This document shows positions 1 through 6,561 of a DNA stretch of 10,326 nt, piece by piece. Each line of letters begins with the position of its first letter. Positions within the stretch are counted from its first letter, which is position 1. The position numbers were made by a program, and so were the translations under genes. Origin of the DNA: Candidatus Methanocorpusculum equi (GTDB lineage Archaea; Halobacteriota; Methanomicrobia; Methanomicrobiales; Methanocorpusculaceae). The stretch covers positions 1-10,326 of the forward strand of contig JAGHSU010000118.1 of assembly GCA_018065685.1 (NCBI GenBank), read 5' to 3'. The notes beneath the pieces were generated by a model. That model ran no database searches. It saw only the letters and a list, made by a program, of their open reading frames with translations, and had not been told where the DNA came from.

Positions 1-150
1 ATATTATTGTAAAACTTATTTACAAAAACTTTTCAAACGTGCCGGACAAACCGGTTAATACGTACACACCACGGGAGGATAAACTCCCGTACGTTCCGCA
101 CCATCAGGAGACAACCATTAATCTCTGAAACACCAAATAATTATATAACT
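1..150 (+). promoter_or_regulatory. Promoter/leader region of the dehydrogenase-polymerase unit
   Basis: No gene is visible in these bases. The first ~37 bases are A/T-rich, with a weak TATA-like stretch (CTTATTTAC, 15-23) that could give a leader of roughly 100 bases. The strongest TATA-like match (TTATATAA, 141-148) lies directly against the ATG at 151, too close to drive a transcript that includes that start. An 8-bp palindrome AACCGGTT is at 49-56 and a hairpin at 71-90. Two purine-rich Shine-Dalgarno-like stretches (73-79 and 106-110) have no usable start codon at normal spacing. The promoter assignment is inference from base composition. Confidence 0.4.
71..90 (+). other. Perfect 7-bp hairpin in the leader
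   Basis: ACGGGAG (71-77) pairs exactly with CTCCCGT (84-90) around a six-base loop GATAAA. The left arm and loop contain GGGAGGAT, a good Shine-Dalgarno match that the stem would hide. An alternative 6-bp pairing, ACGTAC (60-65) with GTACGT (89-94), shares bases 89-90 with this stem, so the two folds compete. No T-run follows on either strand, so it does not look like a terminator. A role in leader regulation or as a protein-binding operator is speculation. Confidence 0.5.
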
Positions 151-1002
151 ATGACTACAGTTGCAGCGTTCGGTATGGGCAGAATCGGAGGAGAAGCCGC
201 ATACCTGTCCGCAGTTTCCGGATTCGCCGATGAACTTGTTCTCTATGATATCAATACAGAACTGCTCCGTGCACAAAAGCTCGATATACTCCATGCAAAA
301 GAGATTCCGGTATCGACCAGACCCTCTGACATAAAAGATGCCGACTACTGCATATTTTCCGCAGGATACTCACGTTCACCGAACGTAAAAACCCGCGCGG
401 ACCTCTTTGACAAAAACCTTCCGATTGCAAAGGAAGCGGCAGGCATCATGAAAGGATTTCCGGGAAAACTCATCGTCTTAACCAACCCGATGGATGTTTT
501 TACCTGGTACTTTGCAAAACATGCCGGCTTTGACGAATCACAGGTTGTAGGATTCGGCGGCCTCCTGGACTCACGAAGATTCACCCTTGCGCTGCACAGC
601 ATGGGAATTAATGAAACAGGAATCGTCATCGGAGAACACGGAGAAAATCAGGTCCCGCTCTTCTCAGGCCTCTCCGTTGACGTACCTGAATCCGTCCGTG
701 AGGAGGTGCTCCTTGGTCTGCGCGGCTCATCCATGCCTGTCATCAAAGGAAAAGGAGGGACAGTTTTCGGCCCCGCATACCATATCGCACACATGCTTGA
801 AGAGATTGAAAACGGACGCGAAATTGTCTGTTCCCTTCCGATGAACGGAGCGTACGGAATCGACGGCTGTGCGCTTGGCATCCCCGCAAAAGTAACGAAA
901 GACGGCGCAAAAATAAATGAATCCCTAAAACTTGACGACTGGGAATCAGAAAAACTCAGGTCCGCGGCAGAGTTTCTTACCGGACTCTGCCGGAGAGTCT
1001 AA
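151..1002 (+). CDS. mdh: Malate/lactate dehydrogenase family protein (probable malate dehydrogenase)
   Basis: This is an NAD(P)-dependent 2-hydroxyacid dehydrogenase of the LDH/MDH superfamily, probably interconverting malate and oxaloacetate in the cytoplasm. The Rossmann glycine motif is G8-M-G10-R-I-G13 and the acidic D33 at the end of strand two suggests NAD(H) preference. N112 lies in VLTNPMD. The catalytic pair is D140 and R143 in LLDSRRF with H163 in GEHGENQVP. In the substrate loop R75 occupies the specificity position (Arg in malate, Gln in lactate enzymes) and R82 follows, though the loop is one residue longer than in E. coli Mdh. At 283 residues it is shorter than the usual 305-330. 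The ATG at 151 is needed to keep the first glycine of the motif; no Shine-Dalgarno precedes it. The polymerase gene follows with no spacer. Family is certain; the exact substrate is inferred. Confidence 0.88.
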   Translation: MTTVAAFGMGRIGGEAAYLSAVSGFADELVLYDINTELLRAQKLDILHAKEIPVSTRPSDIKDADYCIFSAGYSRSPNVKTRADLFDKNLPIAKEAAGIMKGFPGKLIVLTNPMDVFTWYFAKHAGFDESQVVGFGGLLDSRRFTLALHSMGINETGIVIGEHGENQVPLFSGLSVDVPESVREEVLLGLRGSSMPVIKGKGGTVFGPAYHIAHMLEEIENGREIVCSLPMNGAYGIDGCALGIPAKVTKDGAKINESLKLDDWESEKLRSAAEFLTGLCRRV

Positions 1003-3393
1003 ATGGAAATCAGCGTAAATCAGGCAGAGTACTCAAACACTCCTGCAGGCCCTGTAGTTCATATCTTTGGAAGAGAAACAGACGGCACCCTTCATGAAGT
1101 GCTGATTACAGACTTTAAGCCGTATTTCTGGGTACGTGAATCCGAAGCAAAGCGTGAGCATCCTGACTGCATTACCGTCTCAGATGAACAGGCGGTATCC
1201 ATTAAAGGAGAAAGGGTACGGAAACTCTACACGGATAAACCTACAGACGTCCGCGCGGTTCGTGAAAACTACCATCACTTTGAAGCAGACATTCCCTTTG
1301 CCTCCCGCTTTTTAATTGACGTGGGAATTACCGGAGGGATCTCATGTCCATACGATCTCTGCAGCTGTACCGAAGTGGCCCCGGCACACGTCCCCTCAAA
1401 GAGCAGAGTCTGCACCTGTGATATCGAATGCGAAATGAAAAACGGTTCATCTCCGGAAGGAAACCGGATCACAGCCATCACCTGCCATGATTCATTCAAC
1501 GACAGATATACTACATTCCTCCTCAATGGAACGGTCCCGCTTCCGGAAAACCGCACGCCGCTTCCGAACGGATGCTTTGACACAGAGGTCCACACCATAA
1601 CCGTCTGCGGTACGGAACGTGACCTGCTAAACGCGTTTATCGCATATCTGAAAGAGACAGACCCGGATATTCTTACCGGATGGAACTTCGTCGATTTCGA
1701 TGCACCATACATCCTGAACCGGGCAAAACACCATAAAATCCCCATTGATGCCTTTGCACGGCTTCCGGGACAAACTGAGCGGAATGCGATGCGCGGGAGA
1801 GTCATCTTCGACCTGCTCGCTGCATACAAAAAGATGCAGGGGTCGCAGAAAGAGTCGTTCCGCCTTGATGCTGTTGCGCAGGATGAACTCGGAGAGCATA
1901 AACTTCCTCATGAAGAGTCATTTGACGACCTCTGGAAGTATCACCCGCTCCGGTTTGTCGAGTACAACTTTAAGGATGTGGAGCTCTGTGTTAAAATCAA
2001 CCGGAAAATCAGTATCGTCGACTTCTTCCAGGAGGTTTCCCGGTATGTTGGCTGTCCGCTTGACAAAACACTGAACTCCTCGAACGTGGTAGATACCTTT
2101 GTTCTCAGAAAAGCTCACGGACGCTATGTTCTTCCCTCAAAAGGGATGGAAACGAAAGCACAGGAGTTTGAAGGAGCAACCGTGTTCTCCCCCTCCAGGG
2201 GAATCTGTGAAAATGTCATTGTGCTCGACTTAAAGTCCCTCTATCCAATGGCGATGATGACCTTAAACGCCTCCCAGGAAACAAAGTCTCCTGCCGGCGA
2301 AATTCATGCACCAAACGGCGTCAGATTTAATAAATCCCCCGACGGTCTTACAAGAATCATCATCGGAGAACTCTTAAACGAACGTGACAGCAAAAAGAAA
2401 CTGAGAAACACCTTCCCCTACGGTTCGGAGGAGTATGAACTCTATGATATGCAGCAGAACGTCATCAAGGTCATTATGAACTCCTACTACGGGGTGTCAG
2501 GTTTTTCCCGGTTCCGGCTCTATGATGTGGAAATCGGTTCCGCCGTGACCTCTGTCGGACGCGCCATCATTGCCCATACGAAAAAGATTATCACAAGCCA
2601 CGGCTACGAGGTCATTTACGGGGATACGGATTCATGTTTCGTTCAGCTGCCCCCGGTCTCCCGTGAAGAGACGATGGAGATTGCCCGTGCCCTCGAAAAG
2701 GAGTTAAACGAAAGCTACAGCGGATTTTCAAAGGAAACGCTCGGGGCGGATACAAACTACTTCTCGATTAAGTTTGAAAAGATTTACCGCCGCTTTTTCC
2801 AGGGAGGAATCAAAAAGCGTTATGCGGGACACCTCGTCTGGAAAGAGGGGCAGGATGTTGACAAAATCGATATCGCAGGCCTGGAGTCTAAGCGGTCCGA
2901 CTCCTCGCAGATGACACGGGAAGCGCTCTCCACAATTCTCGAAATGATTTTAAAGGGCGGCGGAAAGCCCGCAGTAAAAGAGTATCTCTCGGGTGTACTG
3001 ACCGATTTCCGCGCGGGCCGCTGCCCTCTGGAAAAAGCAGGCATCCCCGGAGGATTAAACAAAGCGCTGGATGATTATGATCATCTCGATGCTCATGGAA
3101 GGGGTGCGCGTTATGCAAATGAGTATTTCCACACGGATATCACCCGCGGAAGCAAACCAAAGCGGCTGTATATCAAAAACAGTTATGACCTGGAGCACTA
3201 TCCGAAAACGGACGTCATCTGCTTTGAGTATCCCGAACAGATTCCGGAAGGAGTGTTTGAAATCGACTGGGAAACCATGTGCGAAAAAACGCTGAAGACA
3301 CCAATTTCCCGTATCTTTGAAGCTCTCGGATGGGACTGGGATGAAATGGACCCGAAGGGTGTCAAAAAGACCACATTGGATATGTTTTTTTAA
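1003..3393 (+). CDS. polB: Family-B replicative DNA polymerase with 3'-5' proofreading exonuclease
   Basis: This 796-residue protein is an archaeal family-B DNA polymerase that copies DNA and removes mismatches. The N-terminal part (about 1-135) resembles the Pyrococcus enzyme (DIPFASRFLID near 96-106). Exonuclease motifs are D140-I-E142 (Exo I), N228 to D233 (Exo II) and Y321-x3-D325 (Exo III). Polymerase motif A is D409 to P415 (DLKSLYP), motif B is K489-x3-N493-S-Y-Y-G497 and motif C is Y539-G-D-T-D-S544, giving catalytic D409, D541 and D543; KKRYAG follows at 604-609. The last eight residues, KTTLDMFF, match a PCNA-binding PIP box except for Lys in place of the first Gln. All catalytic residues are present and length is normal. 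The ATG directly abuts the dehydrogenase stop, with GGAG at 992-995 as ribosome site, so the two genes are probably co-transcribed. Six cysteines cluster at 115-143. Confidence 0.96.
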   Translation: MEISVNQAEYSNTPAGPVVHIFGRETDGTLHEVLITDFKPYFWVRESEAKREHPDCITVSDEQAVSIKGERVRKLYTDKPTDVRAVRENYHHFEADIPFASRFLIDVGITGGISCPYDLCSCTEVAPAHVPSKSRVCTCDIECEMKNGSSPEGNRITAITCHDSFNDRYTTFLLNGTVPLPENRTPLPNGCFDTEVHTITVCGTERDLLNAFIAYLKETDPDILTGWNFVDFDAPYILNRAKHHKIPIDAFARLPGQTERNAMRGRVIFDLLAAYKKMQGSQKESFRLDAVAQDELGEHKLPHEESFDDLWKYHPLRFVEYNFKDVELCVKINRKISIVDFFQEVSRYVGCPLDKTLNSSNVVDTFVLRKAHGRYVLPSKGMETKAQEFEGATVFSPSRGICENVIVLDLKSLYPMAMMTLNASQETKSPAGEIHAPNGVRFNKSPDGLTRIIIGELLNERDSKKKLRNTFPYGSEEYELYDMQQNVIKVIMNSYYGVSGFSRFRLYDVEIGSAVTSVGRAIIAHTKKIITSHGYEVIYGDTDSCFVQLPPVSREETMEIARALEKELNESYSGFSKETLGADTNYFSIKFEKIYRRFFQGGIKKRYAGHLVWKEGQDVDKIDIAGLESKRSDSSQMTREALSTILEMILKGGGKPAVKEYLSGVLTDFRAGRCPLEKAGIPGGLNKALDDYDHLDAHGRGARYANEYFHTDITRGSKPKRLYIKNSYDLEHYPKTDVICFEYPEQIPEGVFEIDWETMCEKTLKTPISRIFEALGWDWDEMDPKGVKKTTLDMFF

Positions 3394-3426
3394 AAGATAC
3401 AGCACTTCTCTTTTCCCCTCATTTTC
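3385..3426 (+). terminator. Probable poly-T terminator after polB
   Basis: Seven T residues (3385-3391) fall in the last Phe-Phe codons and stop of polB, and a pyrimidine tract with two TTTT runs follows up to 3426. Archaeal RNA polymerase ends transcription at such U-rich runs without needing a hairpin, and no strong hairpin is visible here. The next gene has its own promoter signals, which fits termination in this interval. Confidence 0.5.
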
Positions 3427-3445
3427 CCTATATTATGATAACGTT

Positions 3446-3466
3446 CCGGATATTTTTGCCGGGATA
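3446..3466 (+). repeat. Imperfect direct repeat upstream of the ferritin TATA box
   Basis: CCGGATA (3446-3452) and CCGGGATA (3459-3466) start 13 bases apart and end just before the TATA-like element. A short odd palindrome TTATGATAA lies further upstream at 3433-3441. The position suits a regulator-binding site, perhaps metal-responsive as is common for ferritins, but the repeats are short and may be chance. Confidence 0.25.
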
Positions 3467-3472
3467 CAGATG

Positions 3473-3481
3473 TGTATATTA
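3473..3481 (+). promoter_or_regulatory. TATA-like promoter element of the ferritin gene
   Basis: TGTATATTA is the best archaeal TATA-box candidate between polB and ferritin. Transcription would be expected to start about 25 bases downstream, near 3503, giving a leader of about 30 bases that holds a clear Shine-Dalgarno site. Confidence 0.45.
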
Positions 3482-3523
3482 TCCAAAAGACAATAATACT
3501 GTGCATAAAACACAATGCAAATC

Positions 3524-3529
3524 AGGTGA
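3524..3529 (+). promoter_or_regulatory. Shine-Dalgarno site that fixes the ferritin start at 3534
   Basis: AGGTGA complements the 3' end of archaeal 16S rRNA and ends four bases before the ATG at 3534. It shows that the native start is 3534 and not the later in-frame ATG at 3633, which has no such site close upstream. That makes the TAG at 3555-3557 an interruption inside the gene. Confidence 0.7.
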
Positions 3530-3533
3530 AATC

Positions 3534-4046
3534 ATGTTAGACAAAAAAGTAGCCTAGCTCTTAAACCAGCAGATTAACAAGGAGTTCTACTCCGCATACC
3601 TCTACCTCGACATCGCAAACTATTACGAAAGCATGAACCTCGACGGTTTTGCAAACTGGTTCAGAATCCAGGCTCAGGAAGAACGTGACCATGCGATGCT
3701 GATGTATCAGTATCTCCACAACAACAACGCAAAAGTCACCCTGGACACCATCAGCAAACAGGATAAGGTGTTTTCGGACAAAGTATCTCCGCTCAAGGCA
3801 GCACTGGAGCACGAAATCTTTGTAACCTCTCTCATCAACAGAATCTATGCAGCAGCAGATGAGAAGAAGGACTTCAGGACGATGCAGTTCCTCGACTGGT
3901 TCGTAAAAGAACAGGGAGAAGAGGAGAAAAGTGCAATGGACTTAATTGCAAAGATGGAACTTTTCGGAGATGATGCAAAAAGCCTGTACCTGGTAAACTC
4001 TGAGCTTGGAGCCCGCACATACAATCCTCCGTCACTCGTATTATAA
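3534..4046 (+). pseudogene. ftn: Non-haem ferritin, frame interrupted by TAG at codon 8
   Basis: Ferritins oxidise Fe(II) and store iron inside a 24-subunit cytoplasmic shell. Read from the ATG at 3534 the frame gives 170 codons, a normal ferritin length, but codon 8 (3555-3557) is TAG. Every ferroxidase ligand falls at E. coli FtnA numbering: E17, E50 and H53 (AQEERDH), E94, Q127 and E130. The next in-frame ATG is codon 34 (3633), which leaves an intact 137-residue reading frame; a product from there would lose most of helix A and E17 and has no Shine-Dalgarno site. No other damage is visible, so this may be a very recent nonsense mutation, a sequencing error (GAG or AAG to TAG would do), or a codon that is read through. 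I call it a pseudogene because of the stop; the family assignment is firm. It has its own promoter and terminator and converges on secY. Confidence 0.85.
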
Positions 4047-4055
4047 TCAAAAACG

Positions 4056-4084
4056 CTGCAGAGAGATCTGCAGTTTCTTCTTTT
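4056..4084 (+). terminator. Hairpin plus T-tract terminator of the ferritin gene
   Basis: CTGCAGA (4056-4062) and TCTGCAG (4067-4073) form a perfect 7-bp stem closed by GAGA, a GNRA tetraloop, followed directly by TTTCTTCTTTT (4074-4084). It lies ten bases past the ferritin stop codon. The form is that of an intrinsic terminator; the T-tract alone may be enough in archaea. Confidence 0.6.
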
Positions 4085-4178
4085 AACAGCATCCACAGTT
4101 AAACAGGCAGTTTCTGCACCTGATAAAGACAGGGGTTCATACAGCTGGATTAAACAAAACCAGGCAGAACAAGTCCGC

Positions 4179-4190
4179 AAAAAAAAGGGG
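4179..4190 (-). terminator. Poly-T terminator of the ribosomal protein/secY operon
   Basis: On the - strand CCCC is followed by eight T residues, starting 16 bases beyond the secY stop codon. This is a typical archaeal poly-U terminator. The stretch between it and the ferritin terminator (4085-4178) shows no gene, tRNA or strong structure. Confidence 0.55.
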
Positions 4191-4206
4191 TTGAGGTTCA
4201 AAACGC

Positions 4207-5652
4207 TTATTCTTTGTTGAAGAATCCGCGCATGAACGGGTACATCTCCATCATCTGCTCGTTTGCAATCTGTTCGTACAGACGGTAGAGGATAGAGACG
4301 GTAAGCAGAAGTCCGGTACCTCCGACGAATCCGATAATACCAAGCATGTTGGCGAGGACCGAGAGAACACCGATGAACACTCCGCCGATGACAGTTACTC
4401 TTGGAATGTAACGGTCGAGGTAGCGTTCCAGAACCGCAGGGCTTCTCCGGTATCCCGGAATCTGCATTCCCGAGTTCTGAATCTGACGTGCGACATGTTT
4501 CGAATCAAGACCTGCAGTCTTAACCCAGAATATTGCGAAGAGCGCGCCGCCGAGCACCATCACAATGATATCAATGACGATTCTGATGATAACTTCCCAT
4601 GGTGCATGACCTGCACCGGTGAAAGTAGGAAGCCACCACATCCAGTCCTGCGGCTGATTAATCGGTGCGATATACCACATAAGACCGTTCATCGGCGTTG
4701 AACCGTTGAACTCTCCAAGCACTTTGATACCGCATGATGAAAGAATCATACCAATCATCTGGACGTTTGCCTGCAGAACACGGACTAAGATCATCGGAAG
4801 AACACTTGCGTAAACAAGTTTTACCGGGAATCTGGAACGTGCACCGCGGACATTCGCATGTGCAAGCGGAATTTCAATTCTGGTTGACTCTACATAGACA
4901 ATCAGGAAGAAGAGACCCACAGTAGTCACCAATGCCAACAGCTGGAGACCAAAGTAATCCATAAAGTTCTGTCCCGACCCGATTACCTGGAAGAGACGCG
5001 GGAAGAATCCTGACGCAAACCCGTCGGTTGAACCCGATGCCGACCAGTTGAAGAAACCGTTAATCAGTCCCTGAGCCACCCCTGCAACGATGAAGAGACC
5101 CACACCGGACCCGATACCCCATTTGGAAACCACCTCATCCATGAACATGATGAGAACACCTCCAAGACATATCTGGAGGAAGATGATGAACATAACAAGT
5201 CCGGAGTTTCCGCCAAAGAGGGCAGTAACACTCGGATCAGGGACCATCCACCCGGTAAGTACGTTCGGCAGGGCTTCTAAGATAATCATCACAAAGATGA
5301 GGAGCTTCTGCAAACCCATATAGAGAACCTGACCGCGCTGGTCAGATGTGTTAATCTTAATCAGATCAGCACCGCGGAGTAACTGCAGAACGATTGAAGC
5401 AGTGACGATCGGACCAATACCTAAATGAACAATAGTACCCTGGGCACCGGCAAGTAATGCACGGTAGTACTCAAAAAGGTCCACAGAGGTATCTGCAAGT
5501 CCGAACATTGGAATATTCGTCAATATGAAATAGACGAGCAGCACGACGGCAGTCCACATCAGTTTGTTCTTGAAGTGGACATGACCCTCCGGCGGCTTAA
5601 CTGCTGGCATTCTTGACAGCAGAGGTTCCATCCGATCTAACACTTTTCCCAT
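4207..5652 (-). CDS. secY: Protein translocase subunit SecY (Sec61 alpha homologue)
   Basis: SecY is the pore subunit of the Sec channel that moves proteins through or into the cytoplasmic membrane, working with SecE and SecG/Sec61beta and the ribosome. The 481-residue length and about ten hydrophobic segments fit: TM1 near 31-49, TM2 near 76-92, then roughly 112-135, 150-172, 180-200, 235-255, 280-303, 353-377, 417-437 and 440-457. The archaeal N-terminal signature PEGHVHFKNKLMW is at 21-33. The basic cytoplasmic loop between TM6 and TM7 (near 268-280, VRGARSRFPVKLV) and the one before TM9 (near 388-418) are the ribosome/partner contact loops in the family. The start matches archaeal homologues (LDRMEPLLSRMPAVK). 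It is the last gene of the operon, 16 bases after uL15, with AGGT as a ribosome site. Confidence 0.97.
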   Translation of the reverse strand: MGKVLDRMEPLLSRMPAVKPPEGHVHFKNKLMWTAVVLLVYFILTNIPMFGLADTSVDLFEYYRALLAGAQGTIVHLGIGPIVTASIVLQLLRGADLIKINTSDQRGQVLYMGLQKLLIFVMIILEALPNVLTGWMVPDPSVTALFGGNSGLVMFIIFLQICLGGVLIMFMDEVVSKWGIGSGVGLFIVAGVAQGLINGFFNWSASGSTDGFASGFFPRLFQVIGSGQNFMDYFGLQLLALVTTVGLFFLIVYVESTRIEIPLAHANVRGARSRFPVKLVYASVLPMILVRVLQANVQMIGMILSSCGIKVLGEFNGSTPMNGLMWYIAPINQPQDWMWWLPTFTGAGHAPWEVIIRIVIDIIVMVLGGALFAIFWVKTAGLDSKHVARQIQNSGMQIPGYRRSPAVLERYLDRYIPRVTVIGGVFIGVLSVLANMLGIIGFVGGTGLLLTVSILYRLYEQIANEQMMEMYPFMRGFFNKE

Positions 5653-5668
5653 GAGTTGTACCTAAAAT

Positions 5669-6094
5669 TTATTCTAAGGAGAGAGCCTGTCCGCCCTTCT
5701 CCTCAATTTTTGCGACTGCGCTGGCAGAAAATGCCTCAGCGGTGATGGCAATCTTGTGGGTTACCTGACCGCCGCCTAAGACTTTTTCAACCCCTATGCT
5801 TGCAGCATCAATCTTTACAGTGTCCCCTTCCTGGGAGGCGATACCTCTGGCAATCAGTTCGGGTACAAGCTGGTCTATATCTCCGATGTCCATGACATCC
5901 CAGGAGTATGACGTCTTGCAGACGAATCCGTGTTTACCTTCGGTTCTTCCGAGGAAGTAGAAACGGGTAAAGTTGTGGTCACGCCATCCGGCTGCTCCGC
6001 GGCCTCCGCGGTTTCCGGAACCACGGCGGTTTTTGTGGGTTCCTCCACCGCATGTGCGGGAACCCCGGAACTTTGAACGCTTATTTACTGGCAT
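5669..6094 (-). CDS. rpl15: 50S ribosomal protein L15 (uL15)
   Basis: uL15 is an early-assembling protein of the large ribosomal subunit. The 141-residue protein begins with a Gly/Arg/Lys-rich extension (about 4-36, with GGGTHKNRRGSGNRGGRG) that threads into rRNA, followed by an archaeal-type globular part and the C-terminal region around KVLGGGQVTHKIAITAEAFS, typical of the family. Length is usual for archaea. The start is five bases after the uL30 stop, and GAGGT at the end of the uL30 gene is the ribosome site. secY follows, the common order in both bacteria and archaea. Confidence 0.96.
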   Translation of the reverse strand: MPVNKRSKFRGSRTCGGGTHKNRRGSGNRGGRGAAGWRDHNFTRFYFLGRTEGKHGFVCKTSYSWDVMDIGDIDQLVPELIARGIASQEGDTVKIDAASIGVEKVLGGGQVTHKIAITAEAFSASAVAKIEEKGGQALSLE

Positions 6095-6099
6095 GTTAA

Positions 6100-6561
6100 T
6101 TACCTCATCTTGATTAAGAGACTGTTAATCTCCGGGCCATAGTAACCAAGAGCTCCGCCCTGGTTAAATGTACGCTTTGTACTCTTATAACCTTTTCTTG
6201 GCGGGCGCATACGAAGGACCGGCTTTAACTCCGGAACATCCTTCATACGAATCTCACCGGAAACGATTGCTGCTGCGAGTTCTGCGATAGACGCATATTT
6301 GGTGACAGACTTCACATACTCGTCGGTAAGCGGCTTGTTTGCGGTGAGTCTTCCGCGGGTTTCAAGAATTGTCGCAAGGGTTTCTGCATCAATCTCACCA
6401 AATGCAACATAGTCCTTAACCTTTCTGACCATTCCGAGGTATTCGGGGGTTTCTGGAACTAAGACACAGTGGTTGATGTGGTGAAGACGGAGCATCTTTA
6501 AGGTTTCCTTGATTTCACGGCGGGTATTTACAATACCTCTGACCTGAACTAATGCGTACAT
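6100..6561 (-). CDS. rpl30: 50S ribosomal protein L30 (uL30), archaeal long form
   Basis: uL30 is a large-subunit rRNA-binding protein. The first ~60 residues ([20 protein letters not shown] onward, with LRLHHINHCVLVPETPEYLG) are the compact core shared with bacterial L30. Residues from about 60 to 153 are the extension found in archaeal and eukaryal (L7) forms, ending with a Gly/Tyr-rich stretch. Length of 153 is usual for archaea. Its ATG overlaps the uS5 stop by one base (TAATG), and GGAGGGA lies just upstream, so translation is probably coupled to uS5. Confidence 0.95.
   Translation of the reverse strand: MYALVQVRGIVNTRREIKETLKMLRLHHINHCVLVPETPEYLGMVRKVKDYVAFGEIDAETLATILETRGRLTANKPLTDEYVKSVTKYASIAELAAAIVSGEIRMKDVPELKPVLRMRPPRKGYKSTKRTFNQGGALGYYGPEINSLLIKMR

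Noticed and set aside
71-90. Hairpin as a terminator of a gene to the left
   Set aside because: No T-run follows the stem on either strand, and no reading frame is seen entering from the left edge.
117-128. ATT AAT CTC TGA mini frame after the AGGAG at 106-110
   Set aside because: ATT is a very rare start and the frame is three codons long; chance is the simpler explanation.
1275-1829. 184-codon open frame on the - strand inside polB
   Set aside because: It lies wholly antisense to the exonuclease domain, whose motifs are intact on the + strand; it shows no recognisable motif.
3515-3529. Mini upstream frame (ATG CAA ATC AGG TGA) overlapping the ferritin Shine-Dalgarno
   Set aside because: Four codons with no ribosome site of its own, and a length expected by chance; not supported as a functional uORF.
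3555-3557. TAG as a proven pyrrolysine codon
   Set aside because: Pyrrolysine is known mainly from methylamine methyltransferases in methanogens that carry pyl genes. Nothing in this window shows pyl genes, and the ferritin position is normally Glu or Lys. Kept only as one option to test.
4085-4178. Possible tRNA or small RNA in the ferritin-secY spacer (GGTTCATAC resembles a T-loop)
   Set aside because: No acceptor stem, anticodon arm or complete T-arm can be paired around it; only a 4-bp GCAG/CTGC hairpin is visible.
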